This document shows positions 12,474 to 23,250 of a DNA stretch of 64,000 nucleotides, in pieces. Source of the stretch: Panagrolaimus kolymaensis (taxonomy: Eukaryota; Nematoda; Chromadorea; Rhabditida; Panagrolaimidae); NCBI GenBank assembly GCA_028622995.1, contig JAJQJQ010000036.1, forward strand, positions 496,001 through 560,000, written 5' to 3'. The position numbers and the translations under genes are program-made. Each line of letters starts with the position of its first letter. Within the stretch, counting starts at the first letter, position 1. The notes beneath the pieces are model-generated. The model worked only from the letters and a program-made list of their open reading frames with translations, did not search any database and was not told where the DNA came from.

Positions 12474-12797
12474 TTATGAAGTTGGTGGTCCATTTGTTGT
12501 TGATGGTTGTGGTTGTTGTTGAGATTGATGATTTTGGATTATAAAATTTTCAAGCAATTCAATACGTCGATCCATCTTTCCTATAATTTGCAAACAACAC
12601 TTCACAAGTTTCTTCATTTCAGAAATTTCAGGATCAGGAGCAGCATTTGATGTTGGATGATATATTGGAAGTACAGGAGATTTATCATCATCCTTAAAAA
12701 ATTTAATTAATAGGAGGAGAAAATTGATAAAGGCGTTAATAATTCCAGTAACACCATTTGCATGAAGGTACCAGCCAGTTCCAATTGTCAGTTTCAA
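12474..12797 (-). CDS. Small hypothetical protein with N-terminal hydrophobic segment and Gln/Pro tail
   Basis: Open frame of 107 codons from an ATG at 12797 to TAA at 12474. It has a hydrophobic segment (INAFINFLLLLIKFF), an acidic patch, a helical part with two Cys (LVKCCLQIIGKMDRRIELL) that could form a short coiled coil, and a Gln/Pro/Thr-rich end. Alternatively the hydrophobic stretch is intron: TTTTTTAAG just before GATGATGATAAATC at about 12692 could be a splice acceptor. Then the tail would be the last exon of a gene starting upstream. No family recognised. Confidence 0.45.
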   Translation of the reverse strand: MKLTIGTGWYLHANGVTGIINAFINFLLLLIKFFKDDDKSPVLPIYHPTSNAAPDPEISEMKKLVKCCLQIIGKMDRRIELLENFIIQNHQSQQQPQPSTTNGPPTS

Positions 12798-12904
12798 TCA
12801 ATTATGATTAATAAGACTAAATTTTTTTATTTCTCTCAAAACTAAACTTCGAAAATTTGCATTTGTAAAATATAAATGAAATGTTAAAAATTTGAGTAAA
12901 AATC

Positions 12905-14051
12905 TCATATATAATCTTCATTCAATAAGTAAGCTTCACGTGGTTTATCGATGCCATAGTGGAAAAAAATGTAAAAGAGAGCTGACAAATTTTGATGGGA
13001 AAATTTTTATAACTTGTCGGATAAAGTGTAACAAAATGACTTACATGATGCATAGGAATACGATTTACAAGTAAAACGTTCGTCGAATGGATTAATATCT
13101 TATTGTTTGAGAACCCCATCAAGGATCAATCTTTGAGGAAAAATTCTATTGTTGTAATGCAAATTGGAATCTTTCAAGAGAATTCGTGTTGATTGTTCGG
13201 ATTCGTTCATTGTTAGAAAAGCATTCCATTTGTTTCCTTCTTTATCATGAACAAGTTTTTGGATCGAAAGAAGATCATCATCGCCGTTCAAACTTTCATC
13301 GGATAGAATTGAATCATCGGGATTTCCATCGTCATCATGCTCCAGGATTCTAAAAAGCAAAATAACTTTTTGAAAGAAAAAATATGTTTAAAACGACTTA
13401 CGGGCAAGATGATTTCTGCATTTTCATCAGCATCAGCACTAAATTCGTTATCAACATCCTAAAAACAATTTATTTTTCTCTAATAATCTTTAAATATATA
13501 AATGACTCACAGAACCAAATTCATCAAATGATTGATCTTCAGAATTACTTTGATATGTTGAACGTGAAGAATTTAAAAATACAGGATCGCCAGGAGAAGA
13601 GCCAGGAGGATAACCAACTACTTGAATAGCTTACATTAACAGCTTCAGGTTCCTGTGGTAAATCGGCATGATTTTCATCATTTTCTTCTTGCATTATGAT
13701 TGGTGATCCATTTATAACATTGTTAAGGTCATCAAGTCTTCGTTGGTATTCAGCGATTTGAGCTTCGAATGCTTGATATTGTTCATCCAAAAGATGGCGT
13801 GCTGCTTGAATTCGATCCCCATAGACTTGACGAGCTTCATTTCCATCGAGTTCACCATTAAACAACATAATTTCCAAATCATTGCAAAATGTAAGAATAC
13901 GTTCTGTTACAAACTAAAAAAAGCAAATTGTTTTTTGTAAAACGTAAAAAAGTTAACTTACATTTTCCAATTGACGTTTTCTTTCAGCAATTAGTAATTG
14001 ACGCGCAAAATATTCATTCTGAAGATATTGGGGAAATAAATGTAGTTCCAT
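12905..14051 (-). pseudogene. Hypothetical acidic coiled-coil protein with frameshift and in-frame TAA
   Basis: Reading starts at an ATG at 14051 (MELHLFPQYLQNEYF), continues after an intron with a charged helical region (IQAARHLLDEQYQAFEAQIA), then an acidic Ser-rich part and DERFTCKSYSYAS near the end, stop at 12905. Most junctions are good GT-AG sites. Two lesions interrupt it. At about 13617-13632 the frame must move by one base, with no room for an intron (the only GT..AG pair is 14 bp apart). At 13100-13102 a TAA lies in frame between GVLKQ and DINPFDE. I know no homologous family. It may be a decaying gene, or the two breaks may be assembly errors. Confidence 0.45.
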
Positions 14052-14702
14052 CGTGATATCTCTCTATGCGTTGCAGCAATCAAAAGCACATTCTTCTCAA
14101 AATCTATAAAAAAAAAGAAATTATTTTAGTAAAACGTAAAAAAGTTAACATACCTTTTGTAATTCATATCTTCTTCCAGCAATTTGTAACATGAGATAGA
14201 TCATTAACATTGGTTTTCACTAGGCGCATCATTCTTTGAAGAGAGCAAAAAAAAAACGTTTGCAAAGTTTTTCATTGTTATATGATAACTAAAATAAAAG
14301 ACAATTTTAATAAAAAGGTTAAAATAAAAACAGTTAATGGAAAACACGATATAAATTAACTGTGAAAACGCAAAAAATAAGATAAAAGAGTGAATGAGAT
14401 TTTTCTAAAAGAGTTGAAAAGTGATTGATTGTGTTTGGGCGCCATTTTTTAGCTTCAACCGATGCTTCCCTTTTCATACTGTCTTTTTCGTTGTGGATCA
14501 AGTTTTTTTTCTCGCATTTTTGAATGAATGATCGAATCTGAATTATTTGATCGTAAAACTTTAATTTAAAGAATCTACGAATACAATCAATAACTTTTTT
14601 ATTTCTTTAATCTCATCAACGAATACTTATACATTATAAATTCATTAAAATTACAAAAAATCAAATATTAACTTCAAAATAAAATAAATATATCTAAATT
14701 TT
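14052..14702. other. Intergenic, no gene seen
   Basis: AT-rich spacer upstream of the broken gene and downstream of the receptor gene. It includes probable 5' untranslated sequence of the former and 3' sequence of the latter. No RNA gene or repeat is recognised. Confidence 0.5.
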
Positions 14703-17700
14703 TTATATGGCTGAAGGTGTTGTTGTAACAATATGTGGAGCAACATAGTTGCTAACATTGCTGGGGCGATATTGCAAATCAATGGCTTGTTTTCCATCAA
14801 AAAGTGTTGGAGCTTGAAGGAAAAATGTGATACTTGAAATGCATGAAATAGAAAAAATTATTAAAAATAATCGATCCAATACCATTGCAACATATTTCCA
14901 ATCTTCAGCTACCTATAAAAAAAATTTGAAAGGAAAATTTAGTTTTAAAGCAAAAAAAATGATAGTAATTATTTTTTAACAATAATTTAGAATTTTTGAT
15001 TAATATCAATGATAAAAGTAAAAAAAACAGAGAATATTTCTCCGAAATAAGTTACTATCATTTTCATATATGGTCTAATAATTACCTTTTCATCTCGATC
15101 CTTTTTCTTCATTAATTCTGCAATAAAGCAAACATTTTCAAAAGCTTTTTTAACTTGCGGAGTTTCATATTCGTTAGTTTCACTGTTATTATTAATATTT
15201 GAATTGGCTGCAATTTTTCTTGTTAAATCCCTTGAAACTCGATGATCGTGATGATAGTTCAACGAGATTCGATCCATTCGACTTGATTTTCTAATGCATA
15301 CTCGTCGAAAGGATTCTTCATCAATTCCAAGTGGGCGACGCATAAATAAAAGTTTAGGTAAAATACTCAAAAATAATACTTTTATTATTTTTGGCATTCG
15401 ATGAGTTGTTGGAGTTCGAAAATGGAGATTTAAACCTAAAAATAAAAGTTATTTTTTTATGCAAATTCACTTTTTATTATTTTTGAGTTTTCGCGTGCAA
15501 TCATTGTTTTTTTAAATTTCTCAAGAAATTATTCAAATTTGTTTTTCATCCTTCTTTTTTTTTCAGCTTTCGACAAAACAAAGAATCAATCATTTGAAAG
15601 TTTTTTGTTCAACAATCAAAGTCGCTGCTGCTGATTTTTTGCTGTTGCTTGATTTCTCTCTTTGTTGGTTGGTGAAAAAAGAAGAAAGAAATAAAGAAAT
15701 TTTTTTGGTATTCAATTGTTGTTTGTTTCTTCTTCATTTTGGTGCTGGTGTGATTATTTTATATAAAGAAAAAAGAATCATGGGTGATCAATATGAACTT
15801 GTTGGTATGTTACTTACTTACATTTATTACAAAAAGAGTCTTTATTCGAGCTACCATAGGTTTTTATTTTCTTTCTAATCACATTTCTTCATATTTTAGC
15901 TTTTGCTAAAGGTGGTCCACCTCCTCCTCCTCCGCCAGCAACAAACAAAGAAAAAACCGATGAAAACAATCATTATGAAGTGCCAATATTTGTAAACAAA
16001 GCTCCACCACCTCCTGCTGCTGATGGGGATGATGATGATCTTGCATCACATAAATTATCAAATAAGAATAAGAAAGATTCCAAAGGTAAACTCAAAAAGA
16101 ATAAACGATCAAAAAAATCAGCTAAAAAACATACAAATGATGAAGTATTTGGTGATGGTGAAGAACCTAATGATCCAACAAGTGTAAAGAAAATGGGTGC
16201 TTCGAAATCTCTTCTTGCTGTTAAAAGTGGAAAATATTCTTCTGAACTTAAAGATCCTACTGCTCGTGGTTCTAAAAAACCTAAGAAAACTGCTCAGGTG
16301 CATAATCATTATTCTTTGTTTTTGTGTTTTCTTAAGTTAATGGGGATTAGGTTAATGTATGCACTTATTAGTTGCTTCATTTTGAAGCAATCTTGGTGGT
16401 AACAAAGTTGCTGCTAGTACATGCTTATGATACTGCGTTTTCTCTCCATATTAAAGCTAGTCCTATGCAGCTAGTACCTTTAATGGGTAAAGAGAAGTGC
16501 TATTTTTAGCTTTTACTCTTTATCAAATAGCAATGTACTTGACTTGCTTTCGTAATTTTTCTTTCTATACATTTTTCTTTGGTCAAAAAACAACTTTGTC
16601 ATTCCTTCTTACTAATACCTTTGTCATTTTTCAGGAAATAATAGCCGAACGTGAAGCCATACGAACTCGATTTAAGAGAGATTTAAAAATCACTGGACTT
16701 ATTATTGGTATTGCTGTCTTGATTGGTATCATCTCAATTATTGGAATTGGCGCTGCAACAAGTTTTAACTTTGGTAATCTCTAATAATAACTTCTTGAAA
16801 TTGTGATGAATGAACTTTTTTGAAATGTCTTCTTTGAATCTCTAATCTTTCATTCTTGTCATTTGTATTGTAAAAATCATGAATAAATAAAATGTCTTTG
16901 AATTTTTGTATTTTTGTCTTGTTTTGATTGAATTTTGAATGGCCTTTAAAAAACTTACAAACAACTGAAACAAGAATACTTCCAGTGACCATAATCATAG
17001 TGAAAAGAAGATATTTTCCAATCAATGGCATGGTTATACTTATTGCAGGGATGCTTTCCATCTAAAAAAAATTGTTTTGAAAAGCATGAGATTATTTATT
17101 TTTATGGATTATTATCAATGAAGCCAACCAAGTGCGATGGATAAAACAAATAACTTACAACTAACAAAAAAAATAGAGTAACCGCAACAAGAATTTGAAC
17201 ACAAAGTGAAATTTTTTCTCCTGAATCCGAAGGCAAATAAAATACAATAACAGTTAAAAATGAAATCCCAATGCATGGAAATACTAAATTTACTGTGTAA
17301 AATAATGGTTTTCGACGAACAAGTAAATTGTACTAAAAATTTAAAAAGTTTTTAATTCCATTTTTAATCCCTAATAAAAATTACCGTAATATCCACGAAT
17401 GAACCCATATTTGTACAACAACTTGGATATTTTTTAGATCGTCGTTGACCTTTTCTCGACATAATATCCCATTCAACTGATGGATAATAATCGGAAAGAT
17501 CGATGCCATCATCAACGCTAGTAATATTTTCTATTTGACCTTTTCGGTTGATTTGTTCTTCGAAATAAATATCGGTGTCTTCAAAATCTAATCGAAGTAA
17601 AGATTCTGGGTATGTCCAAGAACCAAACTAAGAATGTTTTCGTTGCTATGAAATTTTAAATTTTTTGGGCTCAATTTCTATTTCGATGCAGAAAATATTA

Positions 17701-18407
17701 AATAAAAATAACTAACAGTTAATTTACATTCTTGCTCATCAAATGGAAACCATTGAACATCGATGTGACAAACGGATTTAAAAATAGCTGGAGGCTGCCA
17801 TGTTACTTCCCCAGAATAATGCAGCGTGGCTTTTGTGGCAATAGTAATATTAAATTCATTATTTGCATTATTATAAAGTACAATGTCAGGAACTTAAAAA
17901 TTTATTAACAATTAATTAATTAGTTTTTTTATTGGTTATAGAAAAGTTGGGAAGGAAAGAAGGAACTTATCCAAATCATTTCATGTGGAACATAAAGAAC
18001 GCTAACGCCACCATAATTTTGTGGATTCCATGATAATTTTTTATCCACCCATACTTGTTTCATCCATACCGAACATGTCATAACTTGATCGATCTCGTGC
18101 TATAAAAAAAGAGGATGGGGTTGGTTGAATGGTAAATTTCTTCAGAGCAAAACTTATGCAACTTTTTAATGCTAAAAAAATATCTTTTTTCTTTGAATTT
18201 TTTTAAACTCACGAGATCGATAATTTGTGATAACCTTAATTGAAATTTAATGGTTAAAGCTTCTCGAGGATTTGCCCCAGGTCTCAATAATCGATTATAA
18301 TCCACCATTAAATCATCATAAAGTCGTTTAGCATCTTCGCTACCAAAAATAAAAAAATTATAAGAAAATTGTGGAATCAAAATAACTAAAAATAAAATGG
18401 CTTTCAT
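14703..18407 (-). CDS. Nicotinic acetylcholine receptor subunit, alpha-type (Cys-loop ion channel)
   Basis: Pentameric ligand-gated channel subunit of the synaptic membrane. The ATG at 18407 opens a signal peptide ([19 protein letters not shown]). The extracellular domain has the Cys-loop ([15 protein letters not shown]), [10 protein letters not shown], and a vicinal cysteine pair in KKYPSCCTN, which marks an alpha-type, ligand-binding subunit. M1 and M2 follow ([17 protein letters not shown]), then M3 ending [20 protein letters not shown]. The cytoplasmic loop ends [19 protein letters not shown] before M4. The junction TGT (Cys) is split T|GT across a 1.5-kb intron (about 16972-15437) and fits exactly. 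That intron contains another gene on the plus strand. The donor after the MIW codons near 17968 is odd: canonical GT gives one extra Ile before PDIV. The [10 protein letters not shown] segment is shared with nematode UNC-29-like subunits, so naming an orthologue needs a tree. Confidence 0.92.
15780..16784 (+). CDS. Proline- and lysine-rich single-pass membrane protein, nested in receptor intron
   Basis: Three exons: 15780-15804 (ATG then GDQYELV), about 15900-16297, and about 16636-16784. The junctions are in frame. Products in order: a proline run ([12 protein letters not shown]), [15 protein letters not shown], an acidic patch, a long Lys-rich basic stretch, then RTRFKRDLK before one transmembrane helix ([18 protein letters not shown]) and a short tail ending FNFGNL. 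The basic residues before the helix suggest the long N-terminal part is cytoplasmic (type II or tail-anchored-like). No family recognised. Proline runs often bind SH3 or EVH1 domains, but no partner is shown. The whole gene sits inside the 1.5-kb intron of the nicotinic receptor gene on the opposite strand. Confidence 0.75.
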
Positions 18408-18428
18408 TTTTGCTTGTTGTTTCACCAA

Positions 18429-19356
18429 AACAAAACAAAGTAAAAAGCAGAAAATGAAAAATAAAATGAAAGTGAAACGATGCCTTTTTTTTGGGTTCCT
18501 ATTTTTTTGTTGTCTTTGACTTTGGAAGAGAAAAAAAATGAGAGGCTTAAAGATTCTTCTTCCTTTTTACGAAGGACAACAAAGAAAAGGAAAAGAAAAG
18601 GAATCACAGGAAAATTCAATGAAAAATGAAAGCCAAAAAGTAAGTAAGTAAGCCCAGTTTAGTTGCACACGAAAAAAGGAAATAGGGTTTATTTTTTATT
18701 TTTTGGAAGAAGGCTTGCTTTACTTTTACTCAATAATGAGGCATTTAAAATACATAAAAAAGATGGAAAATAAAAGCAACAAAAAAAATAGAATGCATGA
18801 AATTTCCAGAAATCTCTAAGCATCATAAAATTCGTTTTTTAAAAAAATTTTTAAATAGGATAATAATAATTAACAAGCTCAGAGACAAGAAAAAAAACTT
18901 TCCAATGAAATATCGAAATTACAAAAAGGCTCTAAAATAAGAAAAATGGAAAAAATACATATAAAAAATTAAAGCGAATAGGCGTAAATTAATTTTTTTT
19001 GCAATCAAGTTACATTTTTAGGATTTTTCATTTATATCGAGAGGGACATCATTTTTTAGTTTTATGTTTTTAAAAAAGCTCTTTTTTTAAGGAGGTTGGT
19101 TATAAATCGTGGCGTTTTGGTGAAGGATGCCAGGTATGCCTTTTTTTTCTTCCTTTCTTGCTCCCAAATATCGACGATAAAAAAAACATCTTTCACTTTT
19201 TTTTTATTTACAAAATTTCATAATCGATTGGTTTCCTTTGCTTATTTTTACATCATCGACTTTAAATTAATCATTATTGTAAAGTTATAGCATTTTTTGA
19301 TATAAATTTAATTTAGCTGCACTTTTCTTTATTTTCAAAGAAATTTATTTAAAGAA
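18429..19356. other. Divergent promoter region between receptor and HEPN gene
   Basis: About 900 bp separate two genes that point away from each other, so promoters of both are expected here. The sequence is AT-rich with homopolymer runs and a GTAAGTAAGTAAG microsatellite near 18643. No specific site can be named. Confidence 0.5.
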
Positions 19357-21711
19357 ATGGATGCCAATCAACAAAACAGGTATACATATTTTTTTGTATA
19401 TTAAACGAATATTTACTAAATAAACAAATTTATAATTTTTAGAGTAGTTAATCATTGTCGAATTTATCAACTTCTTGCTCGAGGTGAAAAAAGATTGCGT
19501 GAAATATTTCATGATCGATGGTTGAGTTATAAAAATAAAAAATGGCAAGATGGAGGAACATGTGTGAATGAACTCCTCCAACTTTGTGAAAAGGTAGATA
19601 CTCGCAAAAATCTTGATCCACGAACAAAATCTAAACTCCAAAATGATAATATTAATTTATGGGACATCACTGCCATATGTTGGGCGATTAAAGGAGTCTC
19701 TCAAGAAATTAAAAACAAAGGTGGTTCAAGCAATGCTAAAATGGATGAATCTATTTTTGCTTTAAGAGATTTAAGAAATAATATTTCTCATGGAAGTAAG
19801 TAGTATCCTAGTTTTAGAAATCTGAAGTTATCGGCGAAAATTTATAGAAAGTGAATATTGAAATGACGATTTTAATAAATATTGGAATCAAATTTCAAAT
19901 ATTCTTATTAAACTTGGAGATAATCATGCAAGTCTCAAAGATTTAAAAATTGAATTATTAAAACTTGGTAAAGCTGAAATTGAAGTTGTTGTTGATTCTT
20001 CTATCAATGATGAACCACAAAATGGAAAAGATGTATCCCAACAATCTTTGCAAAGTGAAGAAAATTTTATAATGTCGGAAAAAGAAGAAGGAGAAGCCGC
20101 CGATCCTTCTTCCAATCATGAAAACCCAGACGGCGGCAAAAATATAAAACCACCAAGCGATGAAGAATCAGAGTATGATACTTGTGAATCTCAATCTGAA
20201 TTGGATCAGGAAGGGGAAGGAAAAACAAAATCAGTCAAATCAATTTCAAAATCTTCCACTGCCGCTAATGAACCAACTGAAAAAACTGAATTTGAAAAAA
20301 TGATGCTAGATGGAAATAAATTTTTAATGGTAATTCTTTGACTTCGAAAAAGCAAAAACAAATTTTTTAAATTTATAATTTGTAGGAAAATAATTACGAA
20401 AAAGCTATAGAAATTTATTCTAATACCTTGCAACTTAATGGTTTATTGCCTGAAGATCAAGCAAAAATTTTTGCTTATCGAAGTTCAGTATATTTAATGA
20501 TGATTAAAAATGGAGGATGAGAGGAAGAAGATTCATTAAAAATGGCTAAACATGATGCAGAATTATCAATTCAGTTATGGCCATGTTGGTGGAAAGGTTA
20601 TTATCATTTAGGTCAAACTCAAATAAAACTAGAAAAATGGGATGAAGCTGAAAAAAATTTAAATATCGCTTTAGCTTTAAATCCATCATCCAAAGAAGTT
20701 CGACATGAATTAAATGTGGTTAAACAAAAAGTATTACAATTTTCATAAAAATATTTATTTATTTTTTTCTTTCAAAATTAATTATAGCTTGGAGCCATAA
20801 CTCGCGCAGATCATCTCCGACCTGATTTTCATCCTCCATCGATGGATGATCAAATCAATGAATTACATATTCGAGGAGGAATGAATAAAAAACAAGCTAA
20901 AAAGCTTACAAATAAAATAATAAATTCATCTAAATCCGATATAATTAAAGCAGAAAATTTTATGATTGGTCGAGGTGGAGTTCAACAAAATTATGAAAGA
21001 GCTGCATATTTTTATGAAAAAGCTGCTCGAAATGGAGATACTTCAGCAATGTACGCGTTTGCAAAAATGAATGAGGAAGGACAAGGAATTCCACAAAATT
21101 TTGAAATATCATTAAAATGGTTTTTGGAAGCTGCAAATAATACCACGTCAAACATTCGACCAACAGTAATTTAAGGATTTTTTATGGGTTGCTAAAAGCT
21201 TTTATATTTTCAGTTTGGAAGTGGCATAGCTGAAGCTCAACATTATCTTGGCCTTAAATATCATACAGGTTTAGGAGTAACAAAAAATTATTCCCAAGCT
21301 ATTCAATGGTATGAAAAAGCTATAGAAAATGGTTTCTATGGTACTGGAAGCAATTTAGGAATGATGTATAAAAATGGAGAAGGCGTAGAAAAAAATTCAA
21401 TTAAAGCTTTTAAATATTTTAAAATGGCCGCTACTTTAGCAGGTGATACACAAGGAATGATAAATTTAGCATGTTGTTATTTTATTGCTGAAGGAACTGG
21501 ATCGTCATCACCTACAATGGAAGATATAGAAGAAGGTTAATTAAACTAATTTGTTTAAAGAAAAAAATAATAATTTTAAAAAAAATTTTTAGGGAAAAGA
21601 TGGTTGAGAATTGCAGCAGATAAAGGTGATATGATAGCTGCAAGAGAATTAGAAAATCGTAAAAATTATCAATTTTTTTTCTTTAACTTCAAACTCCTCT
21701 TTTGGAAGTAA
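19357..21711 (+). CDS. HEPN (DZIP3-type)-TPR-Sel1 repeat protein with two in-frame TGA codons
   Basis: ATG at 19357 (MDANQQN), seven exons, stop TAA at 21711. The N-terminal domain (RGEKRLREIFHDRWLSYKN, then NLWDITAICWAI, then ALRDLRNNISHG) matches the HEPN domain of DZIP3-like proteins. RNNISH gives the R-x4-H motif of HEPN RNases. An acidic Ser-rich linker follows, then TPR-like helices (NKFLMENNYEKAIEIYS; WKGYYHLGQTQIKLEKWDEA) and Sel1-like repeats (GVQQNYERAAYFYEKAARNG; GVTKNYSQAIQWYEKAIENG). Two TGA codons lie in frame: 19859-19861, just after the HEPN motif before NDDFNKYWNQI, and 20518-20520, in the loop between TPR helices. Everything else, including all splice sites, is intact. The gene could be recently inactivated, need readthrough, or suffer base errors. 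HEPN-TPR proteins act in RNA surveillance or innate defence; a role here is inference. Confidence 0.7.
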
Positions 21712-21844
21712 ACGTTCATTTTTTCCACGATGTTCCAGTTTTCAAACAACATTTTTATGTATTAATTCTGCGTGTTATAATAGCATTCACAACCTTTTTA
21801 GAATCACTTTATTATTCAATCCATCATTTTTTAGCTAATCAAAA

Positions 21845-22392
21845 ATGCTGAAGCTCAACAATGACATCCTTCAAGAAATCTTCATCGAATCAATCAAAAA
21901 GAGTACTTTCAAATCGTTGCCAAATTTTATGCTATCTGGAAAAGAACCAATGAATATTGCTCTCAAATATTTTTCCAAAACCCAAAGTGCTGAAGTTCAT
22001 GATGGCAAAATTTTGGTTTATTTCATTGATCGGGTGAGTATCGCATTTTTTGAAATTTGCTTTTGCATGTTTTTACACTTATTTTTTTCAGAATGGTTCA
22101 ACAAAACAATACAAGATTTCATATGATATTCCTTGCTTAAAATTAGTTTTAACTGTTATTGGTGCTTCTATTAATGAATTGGATGTTCACAGTCGCTGTA
22201 GTTTGATAAAAAAGCACAAAATTTTGGATTATTTGATTGGAAATCGTAAGTTTCTTTTTTATTTACTCCATAATTATTTGTTGTTGTTTTTTAGGCTTGA
22301 AGGAACTTTTTCTTTTTACAACTATTCCAGAAAAATTCAATCAACGGTTATCGCAAGTTTTGAATAAAATAATTATCCATATTTATAAATAA
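21845..22392 (+). CDS. Hypothetical protein, about 150 residues, three exons
   Basis: Start ATG at 21845 (MLKLNNDILQEIFIES). Exons about 21845-22034, 22092-22244 and 22295-22392 join in frame, with GTGAGT and GTAAGT donors and TTTTTCAG and TTTTTTAG acceptors. The protein looks soluble, mixed alpha/beta, with DIPCLKLVLTVIGASINELD in the middle and FTTIPEKFNQRLSQVLNK near the end. The opening helix could be a degenerate F-box, common in nematodes, but no clear motif is visible. It starts 134 bp after the HEPN gene on the same strand. I know no family. Confidence 0.55.
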
Positions 22393-23250
22393 ACTTTTTT
22401 TATTTGTATTTGTATTCCATCGTTTTTTGTGTGTGAAATAAACTTGTTATTCTTTTCATTGTTTCAGTTTTTTGAAATTATGCATTTTGTTTGGAGGTAA
22501 AAATAACATATTTCGTTGCACTTTGGTGTCAGGCAAAACGATTAGGAAAAAAGCTTCAAAAAAGTACATATCTTCCAAAATTTTATTATGCGCCCATACC
22601 AATCTCTCAAAATTGGATGGGGTTCATCTTAATGCATTTTCTTTAACATAACGAGAAGCAACATCTTCCAGAATGATTAAAGTTGATAAAAGTTTAATTT
22701 GTAATCGGTGACACTAAACTTCAAACAGATTATAAAAATTTCGAGGGAGAAAATTTGATCAATCAATTGAAGAACAAAATTTAGGCATTTATGAGATGCC
22801 ATTCGTGGAATCGAAACATCAGAACATATGTTCAGAATTTTAAAAGCACGTCTTTACTTATTGAAAAGTTTATTGGTCAATCGATAAATAAATTTTTCAT
22901 GTTGCTCTATTTGTTTAACATGCATAAATCGCATCATCAATCTCCTTTAATATTTCTGATTTGAAAAACTTTGACATTGATTGAATAAGTTGAAGCTATC
23001 GACACTTTTCATAATGGAATCATCTTTATTTTTCATCATTTCAAACTCTTCCAGCTTTCCTAAAACGAAAGCAGCTGAACAAGAGTACTGTCTTTCTTCA
23101 CCTTCATTTTACTTGCGTCTTTTTTTTGCTCTTTGCTTTTTTACTTTTCGCTGCTTTTTTTCGATTGTCAATTGCTCAATCAACAACTTTCAGTGATACA
23201 ACAACTACATATATCTTCTGCGCTCTTCATACTCCGTGAATGTCATCAAT
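22393..23250. other. Intergenic, promoter of OST-alpha gene expected
   Basis: No gene with a consistent frame is seen. The last 150 bp before 23251 probably hold the 5' untranslated region of the next gene. Confidence 0.5.

Noticed and set aside
19859..20520. Genome-wide recoding of TGA
   Set aside because: OST-alpha and the gene at 54612 end in TGA in the expected places, so TGA works as a stop in this genome.
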